A stretch of DNA of 64,000 nt from Actinomycetospora lutea (GTDB taxonomy: Bacteria; Actinomycetota; Actinomycetes; Mycobacteriales; Pseudonocardiaceae). Shown here piece after piece: positions 34,521 to 43,349 of the stretch; position 1 is the stretch's first letter, and each line of letters starts with the position of its first letter. The stretch covers positions 1 through 64,000 of the forward strand of contig NZ_JAQZAL010000016.1 of assembly GCF_028737205.1 (NCBI RefSeq). The letters are read 5' to 3'. The notes beneath the pieces are model-generated. The model had not been told where the DNA came from and did not search any database. It worked only from the letters and a program-made list of their open reading frames with translations. The position numbers and the translations under genes are program-made.

Positions 34521-35659
34521 CCCGCGGCCACCGGCTCACGGGTCGCGGCGGGCGTCCCGACCGGGGCCCGCAGCCCGGCCCGCTCGAGGCGGGGCAGCAC
34601 GTCGCGGGTGAAGTCGGCGAGCCCGGCGTCGTAGTCGACCCAGGTCAGCAGCGCGCCCTCGATGCCGGCGGCGCTGAGCATCTCGAGGCGCTCCGCGATG
34701 GTCGCGGCGGTGCCGACGAGCGGGAAGCCCCCGGCGCCGGCGGCGAACCGCTGCCGCATCGCGGCCATGACCTCGGGCGGCACGACCTGCGTGTTCGCGC
34801 CCTGCAGCCGCATCCAGGCATCGACGCTCTCGGCGTCCTCGTACTCGCCGGAGAACCGCCGCAGGTACGCCTCGGCGTCGGCGTCGGTGTCCCCCTGGAC
34901 GACGACGGTGTGGGTCCAGAGCCGGACCTCGCGGCCGAACTCCTCCCGCGCCATCCGCCGGTAGCCCTCGACCTGCGCGCGGATCGCGTCCTCCTGCTCG
35001 GACTGCACGATCACGAAGCACAGGTCGGCGTGCTCGGCGGCGAACCGCATGCCGCGCGGCGACCCGCCGGCGTTCATGATCGGGATGGTGGGTTGCACCG
35101 GCTTGGGCTGCGAGACGCCGCCGACGACGTCGAAGAAGCGCCCGTGGAAGTCGAACTCCTCGGTCTCGGCCCAGAGCTTCCGGATCACCCCGAGCCACTC
35201 GGCGAGGTGGTCGTAGCGCTCGTCGTGCTCGCGCATCGGGGCGCCGAACATCTCCAGCTCCGGCGGGTTCCAGCCGCCCACGACGTTGAGCGCGAAGCGT
35301 CCGCGCGAGATGTGGTCCACGGTGGCGGCCTGCTTGGCGGCGACGATCGGGTGCATCGTCGGCGCGTGCGACGTGGCGAACACGCCGATGTCCCGCGTGG
35401 CGGCGGCGATGCCGGCGGCCCAGGTGAACGGCTCCATGACCCGCCCGGACCGGTGCTCGGGCCGGCCCTCCGGATAGCCCTTCCAGCGCGCGAAGGGCAC
35501 GACGGCCTCGAGGCCCGCGCGGTCGGCCGCCCGGGCCGTGCGCAGCGACATGTCCCAGTCCATCTCGTGCGCCTCGGGCACCAGCGTCTGCGACGCCCCC
35601 GATCCGTTCGTGCAGAACAGCCCGAGCTTGAGCGTGTTGGCGCGCAGCAGCGGATGCAT
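34517..35659 (-). CDS. LLM-class flavin-dependent monooxygenase
   Basis: 380 residues of the luciferase-like fold. It shows GRFALNVVGGWNPPEL near 138, NAGGSPRGMRFAAEHADLCF near 210 and an N-terminal KLGLFCTNGSG. The layout resembles RutA-type pyrimidine oxygenases and alkanesulfonate monooxygenases, which use reduced FMN and oxygen. No flavin reductase is in the operon, so FMNH2 must come from elsewhere. First gene of the seven-gene operon, 100 nt from the divergent LysR gene, so probably the entry reaction. Confidence 0.84.
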   Translation of the reverse strand: MHPLLRANTLKLGLFCTNGSGASQTLVPEAHEMDWDMSLRTARAADRAGLEAVVPFARWKGYPEGRPEHRSGRVMEPFTWAAGIAAATRDIGVFATSHAPTMHPIVAAKQAATVDHISRGRFALNVVGGWNPPELEMFGAPMREHDERYDHLAEWLGVIRKLWAETEEFDFHGRFFDVVGGVSQPKPVQPTIPIMNAGGSPRGMRFAAEHADLCFVIVQSEQEDAIRAQVEGYRRMAREEFGREVRLWTHTVVVQGDTDADAEAYLRRFSGEYEDAESVDAWMRLQGANTQVVPPEVMAAMRQRFAAGAGGFPLVGTAATIAERLEMLSAAGIEGALLTWVDYDAGLADFTRDVLPRLERAGLRAPVGTPAATREPVAAG

Positions 35660-35737
35660 CGCAGACCTCCTCGTCGGTGGTGGTGTGCTGCTCGACGCTA
35701 GAGAGCTGGAACACATAGCACCATGACGAGTAACCCG

Positions 35738-35752
35738 AGCCTTCGATAGGCT
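35738..35752. promoter_or_regulatory. short inverted repeat at the divergent LysR promoter
   Basis: AGCCT-TCGAT-AGGCT, perfect 5-bp arms, ending 7 nt before the LysR start codon. A site at the regulator's own start fits autorepression; further half-sites toward the LLM gene are not obvious. Confidence 0.4.
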
Positions 35753-35759
35753 TTCTCGT

Positions 35760-36683
35760 ATGAGTCTCTCGGACCACCTGCGCCGCTACGAGATGTTCTG
35801 CGCGGTGGTCGACGAGGGCGGCGTGACGCGGGCGGCCGAGCGGTTCCAGGTCGCGCAGCCGTGGGTGTCGGCCCAGCTGCGGACGCTCGAGAAGGCGGTG
35901 CACGCCCCGCTGTTCGTCCGGGAGGGCCGCCGGATCGTGCTGACCGAGGCGGGCCGGCGCTTCTACGCGTGGGCCAAGGAGGTCCTGGCCAGCGGCGCCC
36001 AGGTGCAGCGCGACATCGAGGACCTCAACACCGGGGCGGCGGGCTCGCTCTCGGTCGCGACGAGCATGGCGATCGGCACCTACCTGATCCCGCCGCTGAT
36101 GACCGACCTGCGCCGCCGGCGCGAGGGCGCGGACATCACGATCTCGATCAGCGAGCCCGCGGTCGCCATGCGCCGGGTCGAGATCGGCGAGGTCGACTTC
36201 GCCGTCACCACCTGGTACGACGACGTGCCGCCACCCGGCGTGCAGGCCGAGAAGCTGTGGGACGAGGAGATCGTGCTCTGCGCGGCGCCCGGCGGGCCGC
36301 CCGCCGGCGACGAGATCGACCTCGCGGACGCCCTCGGGCTCCCGATCGTCGGGGTCCCCGCCGGCGTCGCGATCGAGCGGGTGCTCGACGACGGGCTGCG
36401 GGCCCGCGGTCTGCCGGCCCCGACCTACGTCATCCGGCTCGGCCACGCCGAGGCGCTCAAGCAGGCCGTGGCCGCCAACGACTGGGTCTGCTTCGCGCCG
36501 CGGTACTGCGTCGCCGACGACGTGGCGTCCGGGCGGCTGCGCGCGGTCCGCCTGCGCGACGCGGACCTCGCCGAGGGCATCGGCCTGTTCTCCCGCGACA
36601 GCAGCTGGTTCTCCCCGCTGCAGCGGGCGGCCGTCGCGTCCTTGCGCGACGTCGCGGAGCAGAAGCGGGTCGTCAGGCGCTGA
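35760..36683 (+). CDS. LysR-family transcriptional regulator
   Basis: 307 residues. Winged-helix at about 1-65 (GGVTRAAERFQVAQPWVSAQLRTLEKAV) and a periplasmic-binding-like effector domain from about 90 (SLSVATSMAIGTYLIPPLM). Divergent from the seven-gene operon and probably its activator. The 3' end overlaps the convergent P450 gene by 11 nt. Confidence 0.88.
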   Translation: MSLSDHLRRYEMFCAVVDEGGVTRAAERFQVAQPWVSAQLRTLEKAVHAPLFVREGRRIVLTEAGRRFYAWAKEVLASGAQVQRDIEDLNTGAAGSLSVATSMAIGTYLIPPLMTDLRRRREGADITISISEPAVAMRRVEIGEVDFAVTTWYDDVPPPGVQAEKLWDEEIVLCAAPGGPPAGDEIDLADALGLPIVGVPAGVAIERVLDDGLRARGLPAPTYVIRLGHAEALKQAVAANDWVCFAPRYCVADDVASGRLRAVRLRDADLAEGIGLFSRDSSWFSPLQRAAVASLRDVAEQKRVVRR

Positions 36684-37881
36684 CGCGCACCGGCAGGGTC
36701 GAGAGCGACGGGAACATCAGGGACGGGTGGCGCGCCGACGGGCCGTCCGGCTCGATGCGCCTGACCGCCCGGGCGAGCCCGGCGACGGTCTCCTGGAGCT
36801 GCACCCGCGCCAGCGGCGCGCCGAGGCAGTGGTGCAGCCCGCCGCCGAACGCCAGGTGCTTCGCGGCGTTCGTCCTGGTCAGGTCGACGCGCTCCGGCTC
36901 GTGGAAGACGCGCTCGTCGAGGTTCGCCGACCCGACGGCGCACAGCGTCGCCGCCCCCGCGGGCACCGTGGTGCCGTCCGAGGCCGTGTACTCCGCGCCC
37001 AGGACGCGGGGCACCACCTGCACGGGCGCCCGCAGCCGCAGCGTCTCCTCCACCATCGGCGTGACCCGTCCGGGGTCGGCCCGGACCCGCTCGAGCAGCC
37101 CGGGCACGGTCGCGAACAGCTCGACGGCGTTGGCGATCGACGTGCGGGTGGTCTCGAAGCCGGCGTCGAGCACCGTGTGCACGAGCGAGAGCACCTCGTC
37201 GCGGGAGAGCTCGCCGCGCTCCTCGGCGTCGAGCAGGCGCCGGACGAGGTCGGTCGGTGCGGCGGTCCGCCCGAGCAGGCCGTCGAAGTAGTCGAGGTAG
37301 AACTGCGCGACCTCGTCGAGGCGCGCCTGGTGCTCCTCGTCCAGGGGGAACGGCGAGAAGATCATGAGGAAGTCGGTCTGGGCCCGGAGCACGGGCTCCC
37401 AGTCCTCGTCGGGCATCCCGATCAACAGCCGCAGCACGCCGCGGGGCACCCGCGCCGCGAGCTGGGACACCGCGTCGAGGCTCCCGCCCGCCGCCGTCAG
37501 GGCGGTCAGCTCGTCGGCGACCTCCCTCGCCGCGGCCGCGCGGAGCTCCTCGACGCGGCGGGCGGTGAACAGCGGGGCGACGACGCCGCGCAACCGGGTG
37601 TGGATCGGGCGGTCGGTCTGCACCATGTTGGCCCGCAGCCGCCGCCGGGCCGGCCCCGGCGCCATCCACGGGGGCGCGTCCTGCCCCTCCGGCTGCATGC
37701 GCCCGGTGGTGTCGCGCAGGACCGCGTGGGCGTCCTCGTGGCGGGTGAACACGGACGTCGGGTGGTCGGGACCGCCGACGACGAGCACGGCGCCCCGGTC
37801 GCGCATCGCGCGGTACCCGGCGTGGCGGTCGCCGGTGAGGAAGGCGGGGTCGTCGAGGACGGACGGCGTCGTCGCGGTCAT
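36673..37881 (-). CDS. cytochrome P450
   Basis: 402 residues and intact. I-helix VLDAGFETTRTSIANA near 240 (Gly-Phe-Glu-Thr-Thr instead of the more usual Gly-x-Glu/Asp-Thr-Thr spacing), ETLRLRAP (ExxR) near 280, and haem-binding FGGGLHHCLGAPLAR near 345 with the thiolate Cys. No ferredoxin or reductase gene is adjacent. Its tail overlaps the tail of the LysR gene. Probably part of the same catabolic region, but on its own transcript. Confidence 0.87.
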   Translation of the reverse strand: MTATTPSVLDDPAFLTGDRHAGYRAMRDRGAVLVVGGPDHPTSVFTRHEDAHAVLRDTTGRMQPEGQDAPPWMAPGPARRRLRANMVQTDRPIHTRLRGVVAPLFTARRVEELRAAAAREVADELTALTAAGGSLDAVSQLAARVPRGVLRLLIGMPDEDWEPVLRAQTDFLMIFSPFPLDEEHQARLDEVAQFYLDYFDGLLGRTAAPTDLVRRLLDAEERGELSRDEVLSLVHTVLDAGFETTRTSIANAVELFATVPGLLERVRADPGRVTPMVEETLRLRAPVQVVPRVLGAEYTASDGTTVPAGAATLCAVGSANLDERVFHEPERVDLTRTNAAKHLAFGGGLHHCLGAPLARVQLQETVAGLARAVRRIEPDGPSARHPSLMFPSLSTLPVRVSA

Positions 37882-38017
37882 GGCGGCTCCTCGGTCGCGG
37901 AGGGACCCACGCTAGGAGCGGGCGATCCATCAGCACCAATACCGGAAAGGCGAGGAACCCATCAGGGAGTCGTGATGGCTTGCCCGGGTCGACGCACGCC
38001 TGCTCTGATCAACGATC

Positions 38018-38954
38018 GTGAGCGCCGGGGCCGAGCAGCGTCGTGCCCGCACCGCCCCCGGGCTCGCGATCGCGCTGCTCTCGGGCTTCTCCTTCGGCCT
38101 CGCCGGGCCGTTCGCGGCCGCCCTGCTGGCCACCGGCTGGTCGCCGCTGGCCGTGGTGCTCGGCCGACTCGGCGGGGGCGCGCTGCTGCTCGTGGTGCCG
38201 CTGGCGGTCATGGCCGCCCGGGGCCGCTACCTGCGACGACGCCACCTGCGCCCCGTCGTCGTCTACGGAGTCGTGCCCCTGGCCGGCGCGCAGATCTGCT
38301 ACTTCAGCGCGGTCGGCCACCTCTCGGTCGGCGTCGCGCTGCTCATCGAGTACACCGCCCCGGTCCTGCTGCTCGCCTGGACGTGGGCGCGCACCGCGGC
38401 CCGCCCCCGCCCGGCGACGCTGCTCGGCGCCGCCCTCGCGATCGCCGGCCTCGGGCTCGTGCTCGACGTCGGCCGGGGCGCGGACGTCGACGTCGTCGGC
38501 GTGCTGTGGGGGCTGGGCGCGGCGGTCTGCCTCGCGGCGTACTTCCGCCTCGGCCGACGCCGGCGGCGACGACGGCCCGCCCGCCCTGGTGCTGACCGCG
38601 GGCGGGGCGCTGGTGGGCAGCGTCGTGGTCGTGCTCGTCGGGCTCGTCGGCCTGCTGCCCCTCGAGGCCACCACCGCCCCGATCGACCTCGCCGGCGCGA
38701 CCGCGCCGTGGTGGGTCGGCGTCGTGCTGGTCGCCGCGCTGTCGACGGCGCTGGCCTACCTCACCGGCATCGCCGCGGTCGGGCGCCTCGGCGCGCGCCT
38801 GGCGTCGTTCGTCGGGCTGAGCGAGGTGCTCTTCGCCGTCCTCGGGGCCTGGTACCTCGTGGCCCAGGAGCCGACGGCCACCCAGGTCGCGGGCGGCGTG
38901 CTCGTCGTCGCGGCGATCGCGCTGATCCGGTGGGCCGAGCCGCCGGAGGCCTGA
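38018..38954 (+). pseudogene. EamA/DMT-family transporter, frameshifted
   Basis: About 310 residues with ten hydrophobic helices if repaired. The N-terminal half (GLAGPFAAALLATGWSPLAVVLGRL...AVCLAAYFRL) is in the frame of the GTG at 38018. The C-terminal half (DAGGDDGPPALVLTAGG...ALIRWAEPPEA) is in the +1 frame. The break is at about 38,548-38,553 (CGCCTCGGCC), consistent with the loss of one TC from CTCTCG or with one extra base. Family: drug/metabolite export. The stop abuts the stop of the next, convergent gene. Confidence 0.8.
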
Positions 38955-39740
38955 TCACAGGCCCGTCAGCACCGCCACCAGGCGCTCCGGCCACAGCTGG
39001 ATGCCGACGTGCGAGGTCGGCACGTCGACGACGGTGAACGGCAGGGCCAGCGCCGCGTCCGCCTCGGCGACGAAGCGGTCCTGCAGCTCCGGCAACAGAG
39101 CCCGGTCGGCGGAGAGCCGCACGTAGGTGTGCGGCAGCAGTCCCCAGGCCGCCGGGTCGACGCGCACGGCGTCCTCGTCGATGGCGAGGGTCTCGCGGAC
39201 GTCCATCGACGCGAGCACCGCGAGCAGCTCGGCGCGGGTCCCGTCGGCGAGCAGGGCGTCCTGGAGCGCGTCGAGGGACCTCCGGTCGGTGGTGTGGAGA
39301 TCGACCCGCAGCTCGCCGACCTCGGCGGGATCGGCGGTGACGAGGCCCGGGGCCAGCTCGTCGAGCGCGGAGGGGCCGGTCTCGGCCAGGTAGGTCGACG
39401 GCCCGGTGTCGACGCAGCACCACGCCGAGACGTAGACGACGTGGGTGAGCAGCTCGGGCACGGCGTTCGCCACCGCGGTGACGGTCATCCCGCCGCGGCT
39501 GTGGCCCACGAGCACCACCGGGCCGTGCTCGTGGGCCGCGCGCACGACGGCCACCACCGCGGCCACGTCGTCGGCGGTCGAGAGCCCGACCATCCCGGTC
39601 GGGCGGGCGTCGAGCCCGTGCCCGGGCAGGTCGACGGCGACGGCCCGGTGGCCGTGCAGCGCGAGCGCGCGGGACACCGGCCCCCAGTGCGCGGCGTTGG
39701 CGAAGGCGCCGTGGACGAGGACGTAGGTGGTCGGCGCCAT
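38955..39740 (-). CDS. alpha/beta-hydrolase
   Basis: 261 residues. LVHGAFANAAHW near residue 8 supplies the oxyanion hole, VLVGHSRGGMTVTAVA near 96 carries the nucleophile Ser, and the catalytic His is in DVPTSHVGIQLWPERL near the C-terminus. Resembles small esterases of the plant-type salicylate/jasmonate esterase class (YVLVHGAF). Substrate unknown. Confidence 0.82.
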   Translation of the reverse strand: MAPTTYVLVHGAFANAAHWGPVSRALALHGHRAVAVDLPGHGLDARPTGMVGLSTADDVAAVVAVVRAAHEHGPVVLVGHSRGGMTVTAVANAVPELLTHVVYVSAWCCVDTGPSTYLAETGPSALDELAPGLVTADPAEVGELRVDLHTTDRRSLDALQDALLADGTRAELLAVLASMDVRETLAIDEDAVRVDPAAWGLLPHTYVRLSADRALLPELQDRFVAEADAALALPFTVVDVPTSHVGIQLWPERLVAVLTGL

Positions 39741-39801
39741 CGGTCCTCCCCGTCAGACGACGAGCGCGGTGCACCGTGACCGGTGCACCGCGCTCGTGGT
39801 G

Positions 39802-39874
39802 TAGCCCCGAGGGGATTCGAACCCCCGCTACCGCCTTGAGAGGGCGGCGTCCTAGGCCGCTAGACGACGGGGCC
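39802..39874 (-). tRNA. tRNA-Glu (anticodon CTC)
   Basis: Full cloverleaf on the minus strand. Acceptor GGCCCCG pairs with CGGGGCT (one G-T), with discriminator A. The anticodon stem CCGCC/GGCGG encloses loop CTCTCAA, which gives anticodon CTC, and the T-loop is GTTCGAATC. No CCA encoded. 48 nt from the tRNA-Gln gene on the same strand, so the two are probably co-transcribed. Confidence 0.95.
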
Positions 39875-39922
39875 CTAGGAGAACGGCGCCGAGCCTAGAT
39901 CACGCTCCGCCACCGCTCACAG

Positions 39923-39994
39923 CTGGGGTACCAGGACTCGAACCTAGAACAACTGAACCAGAATCAGCCGTGTTGCCAATTACACCATACCCCA
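39923..39994 (-). tRNA. tRNA-Gln (anticodon CTG)
   Basis: Cloverleaf on the minus strand. Acceptor TGGGGTA pairs with TACCCCA, with discriminator G. Anticodon stem GCTGA/TCAGT encloses loop TTCTGGT, which gives anticodon CTG. T-arm contains GGTTCGAGTCC. Located upstream of tRNA-Glu on the same strand. Confidence 0.95.
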
Positions 39995-40170
39995 AGGCGG
40001 TCACCGAGCGTGACGAGAACGTCTGCCCGATGACGACGACCAGTCTAGGACATGCTCGCGCGCCGGTTCGACACCCCCCGCGGGGTCCCCGGACCCGCAG
40101 GTCAGGAACCCCACCCGCGGCCCGGTAACCTGGGTGAGTTCGGCTGCCGCACCACCAGGAAGATCGAGAC

Positions 40171-43100
40171 GTGAGCTCATCGCCGTCCCCCGGTCCCGCG
40201 GGCAAGCCCGCGTTCGCTCCCCTCCCCGCGAGCGTGGACCTGCCCGCGATCGAGCGCGAGGTCCTGGCCCGCTGGTCCGACCGCGACGTGTTCCGCCGCT
40301 CCCTCGAGCGCACCGCCGACGGCGAGCCGTGGATCTTCTACGAGGGCCCGCCGACGGCCAACGGCCAGCCGGGCACCCACCACGTCGAGGCCCGCGCGTT
40401 CAAGGACCTCTTCCCCCGGTTCAGGACGATGCGCGGCTACCACGTCCCGCGCCGCGCCGGCTGGGACTGCCACGGCCTGCCCGTCGAGCTCGCCGTCGAG
40501 AAGGAGCTCGGCTTCACCGGCAGGGCCGACATCGAGACCTACGGCATCGCCGAGTTCAACGCCGCCTGCCGGGAGTCGGCACTGCGCAACGTCTCGGCCT
40601 TCGCCGCGATGACCGAGCGGATGGGCTACTGGGTCGACCTCGACGAGGCCTACCTGACCATGGCCCCGCGCTACGTCGAGAGCGTCTGGTGGTCGCTCAA
40701 GAAGATCTTCGATGACGGCCTGCTCGTCGAGGACCACCGCGTGACGCCCTACTGCCCGCGCGACGAGACGCCGCTGTCGGACCACGAGGTCGCGCTCGGC
40801 TACGAGGACGACGTCGACCCCTCGGTCTACGTGCGCTTCCCGCTCACCGACGGGCCGTGGGCCGGCGCCGACCTGCTGATCTGGACCACCACGCCGTGGA
40901 CGCTGCCCTCGAACACCGCCGTGGCCGTGGCGCGCGACATCGCCTACGTCCGCGCGACCACCGCGGACGGTGACGACCTCGTGGTCGCCGAGGACCTGCT
41001 GTCGGTGCTGGGCGAGCGCGCGACCGTCACCGATCGCGCCACCGGCGCCGACCTGCTCGGCAGCCACTACCGCCGCCCGCTCGACCTCATCGACGGTGAG
41101 CGCTTCGGTGACGCGCACCGCGTCGTGCACGGCGACCACGTCACCACCGACGCCGGCACCGGCCTGGTGCACATGGCGCCGGCCTTCGGCGCCGAGGACC
41201 ACCTCGTGGCCAAGGCCGAGGGCCTCGAGATGGTCAACCCGATCGGGCCGGACGGGCACTTCCACGCCGACGTCCCCCTCATCGGCGGGATGTTCTTCAA
41301 GGGCGCCGACCCGACGCTGGTCGAGGAGCTGCGCGCCCGCGGCGTGCTGTGGCGCTCGGAGTCCTACGAGCACTCCTATCCGCACTGCTGGCGCTGCCAC
41401 ACCCCGCTGATCTACTACGCGCTGCCCTCGTGGTTCATCCGCACCACCGCGGTCCGCGACCGCCTGGTCGAGGAGAACGAGCGGACGAACTGGTACCCGC
41501 CGCACATCAAGCACGGCCGCTACGGCGGGTGGCTCGAGAACAACGTCGACTGGGCGCTCTCGCGCAACCGCTACTGGGGCACGCCGCTGCCGATCTGGCG
41601 CAACGACGCGGATCCCGCGGAGATGGTGTGCGTGGGGTCGCTGGCCGAGCTCTCGAGCTGGGCCGGCGAGGACCTGTCCGAGCTCGACCCCCACCGCCCC
41701 TTCGTCGACGACGTCACGTTCCCGGCCCCGAGCGGGACCGGCACGATGCGCCGCGTCACCGACGTCATCGACGTCTGGTACGACTCGGGCGCGATGCCGT
41801 TCGCCCAGTGGGGCGCGCCGCACCACCACGAGGCCGACTTCGAGGCGGCCTACCCCGCGCAGTACATCTGCGAGGCGATCGACCAGACCCGCGGCTGGTT
41901 CTACTCGCTGATGGCCGTGGGCACGCTGGTGTTCGACCGGTCGTCCTACGAGAACGTCGTGTGCCTGGGCCTGCTGCTCGACGAGCAGGGCCGCAAGATG
42001 TCGAAGCACCTGGGCAACGTGCTCGACCCGTTCGAGCTGTTCGACTCCCACGGCGCCGACGCCGTGCGCTGGCTGATGCTCGCCCAGGGCTCGCCCTGGG
42101 TCGACCGCCGCGTCGGGCACGAGGCGCTGCGCGAGATCGTCCGCAAGATCCTGCTGACCTACTGGAACACCGCGTCGTTCCTGGTCACGTACGCGAACGC
42201 GGCGAACTGGACCCCCGGCGAGCGGGTCGCGTCCGACCACCCGATGGACCGCTGGGTGCTCGGCGAGCTCGCCACGTGCGTCCGCGAGGTCACCCGCGCG
42301 CTCGACGACTTCGACTCCTCGAGCGCCGGGCGCGCGATCGCGGCGTTCGTCGACGAGCTGTCGAACTGGTACGTGCGCCGCTCGCGCCGCCGCTTCTGGG
42401 CGGGCGAGCCGGCGGCCCTGAGCACGCTGCACCGCTGCGTCGAGACGCTCTCGCGGCTCATGGCGCCGTTCACGCCGTTCGCCACCGACTACCTGTGGAC
42501 CCTGCTGCAGGGCGACGTGGTCGAGGGCGCGCCCGACTCGGTGCACCTCGCCGACTGGCCCGAGATCGACGAGTCCGCCATCGACCCGGGCCTGGCCGAG
42601 CGGATGGCGCTCGTGCAGCGGATCGTCGAGCTCGGCCGCTCGACGCGCGCGGCCAGCGGGGTGCGCACGCGCCAGCCGCTCGCGCGCGCCGTCGTCGCCG
42701 CCCCGGGCTTCGCGGCCCTGGACGACGAGCTGCTGGCCGAGATCGCCGAGGAGCTCAACGTCGGGCGGGTCGAGGCCGCCGGCTCGGACCTCGTCGAGGT
42801 CGCGGTGAAGCCCAACTTCCGCGCGCTCGGCAAGCGCTTCGCGAAGCGGACCCCGGTGGTCGCGGAGGCCGTCAAGGCGTCCACCGCGGCGCCGGTCGAC
42901 GGGGCGCTCACGGTGGTCGTGGAGGGCGAGGAGATCACGCTGTCCGGCGACGAGATCGTCGTGGAGGAGACGCCGCGCGAGGGCTGGGCCGTCCGCTCGG
43001 AGAGCGGCCTGTCGGTCGGGCTCGACACCGAGCTCACCGACGAGCTGCGCGCCGCCGGGCTCGCCCGCGACGTGGTGCGCGTCGTGCAGGAGGCCCGCAA

Positions 43101-43308
43101 GACCCGCGGCCTCGAGGTCTCGGACCGCATCGCGCTGACGTGGGCGGCCGAGCGCACCGACGTCGCCGACGCCGTGCGCGCCCACGCCGGCACGATCGCC
43201 GAGGAGGTCCTCGCGGTGTCGATGACCGAGGGGGCCGTCAACGGTGACGCGGCGGCCCGCTCCGACGACCTCGCGCTCGACGTCGCGATCACCCCGGCCG
43301 AGGTCTGA
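40171..43308 (+). CDS. ileS: isoleucyl-tRNA synthetase with GTHH signature
   Basis: 1045 residues, the length of type 2 (eukaryote-like) IleRS. The first class I motif, normally HIGH-type, reads GTHH (residues 68-71, in GQPGTHHVEARAFKDLF). The second is intact as KMSKH (609-613). DCHGLPVE near 112, WYDSGAMPFAQWG in the CP1-editing/synthetic region and the CxxC (HCWRCH near 410) fit IleRS. GTG start with AGGAAG upstream. Transcribed away from the tRNA pair; a TAACCT at 40126-40131 could be a -10. The altered motif matches a published group of IleRS2 enzymes linked with mupirocin hyper-resistance. Confidence 0.93.
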   Translation: MSSSPSPGPAGKPAFAPLPASVDLPAIEREVLARWSDRDVFRRSLERTADGEPWIFYEGPPTANGQPGTHHVEARAFKDLFPRFRTMRGYHVPRRAGWDCHGLPVELAVEKELGFTGRADIETYGIAEFNAACRESALRNVSAFAAMTERMGYWVDLDEAYLTMAPRYVESVWWSLKKIFDDGLLVEDHRVTPYCPRDETPLSDHEVALGYEDDVDPSVYVRFPLTDGPWAGADLLIWTTTPWTLPSNTAVAVARDIAYVRATTADGDDLVVAEDLLSVLGERATVTDRATGADLLGSHYRRPLDLIDGERFGDAHRVVHGDHVTTDAGTGLVHMAPAFGAEDHLVAKAEGLEMVNPIGPDGHFHADVPLIGGMFFKGADPTLVEELRARGVLWRSESYEHSYPHCWRCHTPLIYYALPSWFIRTTAVRDRLVEENERTNWYPPHIKHGRYGGWLENNVDWALSRNRYWGTPLPIWRNDADPAEMVCVGSLAELSSWAGEDLSELDPHRPFVDDVTFPAPSGTGTMRRVTDVIDVWYDSGAMPFAQWGAPHHHEADFEAAYPAQYICEAIDQTRGWFYSLMAVGTLVFDRSSYENVVCLGLLLDEQGRKMSKHLGNVLDPFELFDSHGADAVRWLMLAQGSPWVDRRVGHEALREIVRKILLTYWNTASFLVTYANAANWTPGERVASDHPMDRWVLGELATCVREVTRALDDFDSSSAGRAIAAFVDELSNWYVRRSRRRFWAGEPAALSTLHRCVETLSRLMAPFTPFATDYLWTLLQGDVVEGAPDSVHLADWPEIDESAIDPGLAERMALVQRIVELGRSTRAASGVRTRQPLARAVVAAPGFAALDDELLAEIAEELNVGRVEAAGSDLVEVAVKPNFRALGKRFAKRTPVVAEAVKASTAAPVDGALTVVVEGEEITLSGDEIVVEETPREGWAVRSESGLSVGLDTELTDELRAAGLARDVVRVVQEARKTRGLEVSDRIALTWAAERTDVADAVRAHAGTIAEEVLAVSMTEGAVNGDAAARSDDLALDVAITPAEV

Positions 43309-43349
43309 CGGCCCTTGGCACGGTCGGCGCCCGGGCCGACACTGCTGCC

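Noticed and set aside
12814-38954. Programmed ribosomal frameshifting as explanation of the four breaks
   Set aside because: The breaks fall at unrelated sequences, in both insertion and deletion senses, with no shared slippery site or downstream structure.
40000-40170. Possible T-box riboswitch before ileS
   Set aside because: I looked for a GGTGGTACC-like antiterminator sequence and a specifier ATC; neither is convincing. Only a short hairpin and a TAACCT box are visible.
40177-43185. 1002-residue minus-strand reading frame opposite ileS
   Set aside because: Antisense shadow with Arg/Val/His-rich composition; ileS on the plus strand has all synthetase motifs.
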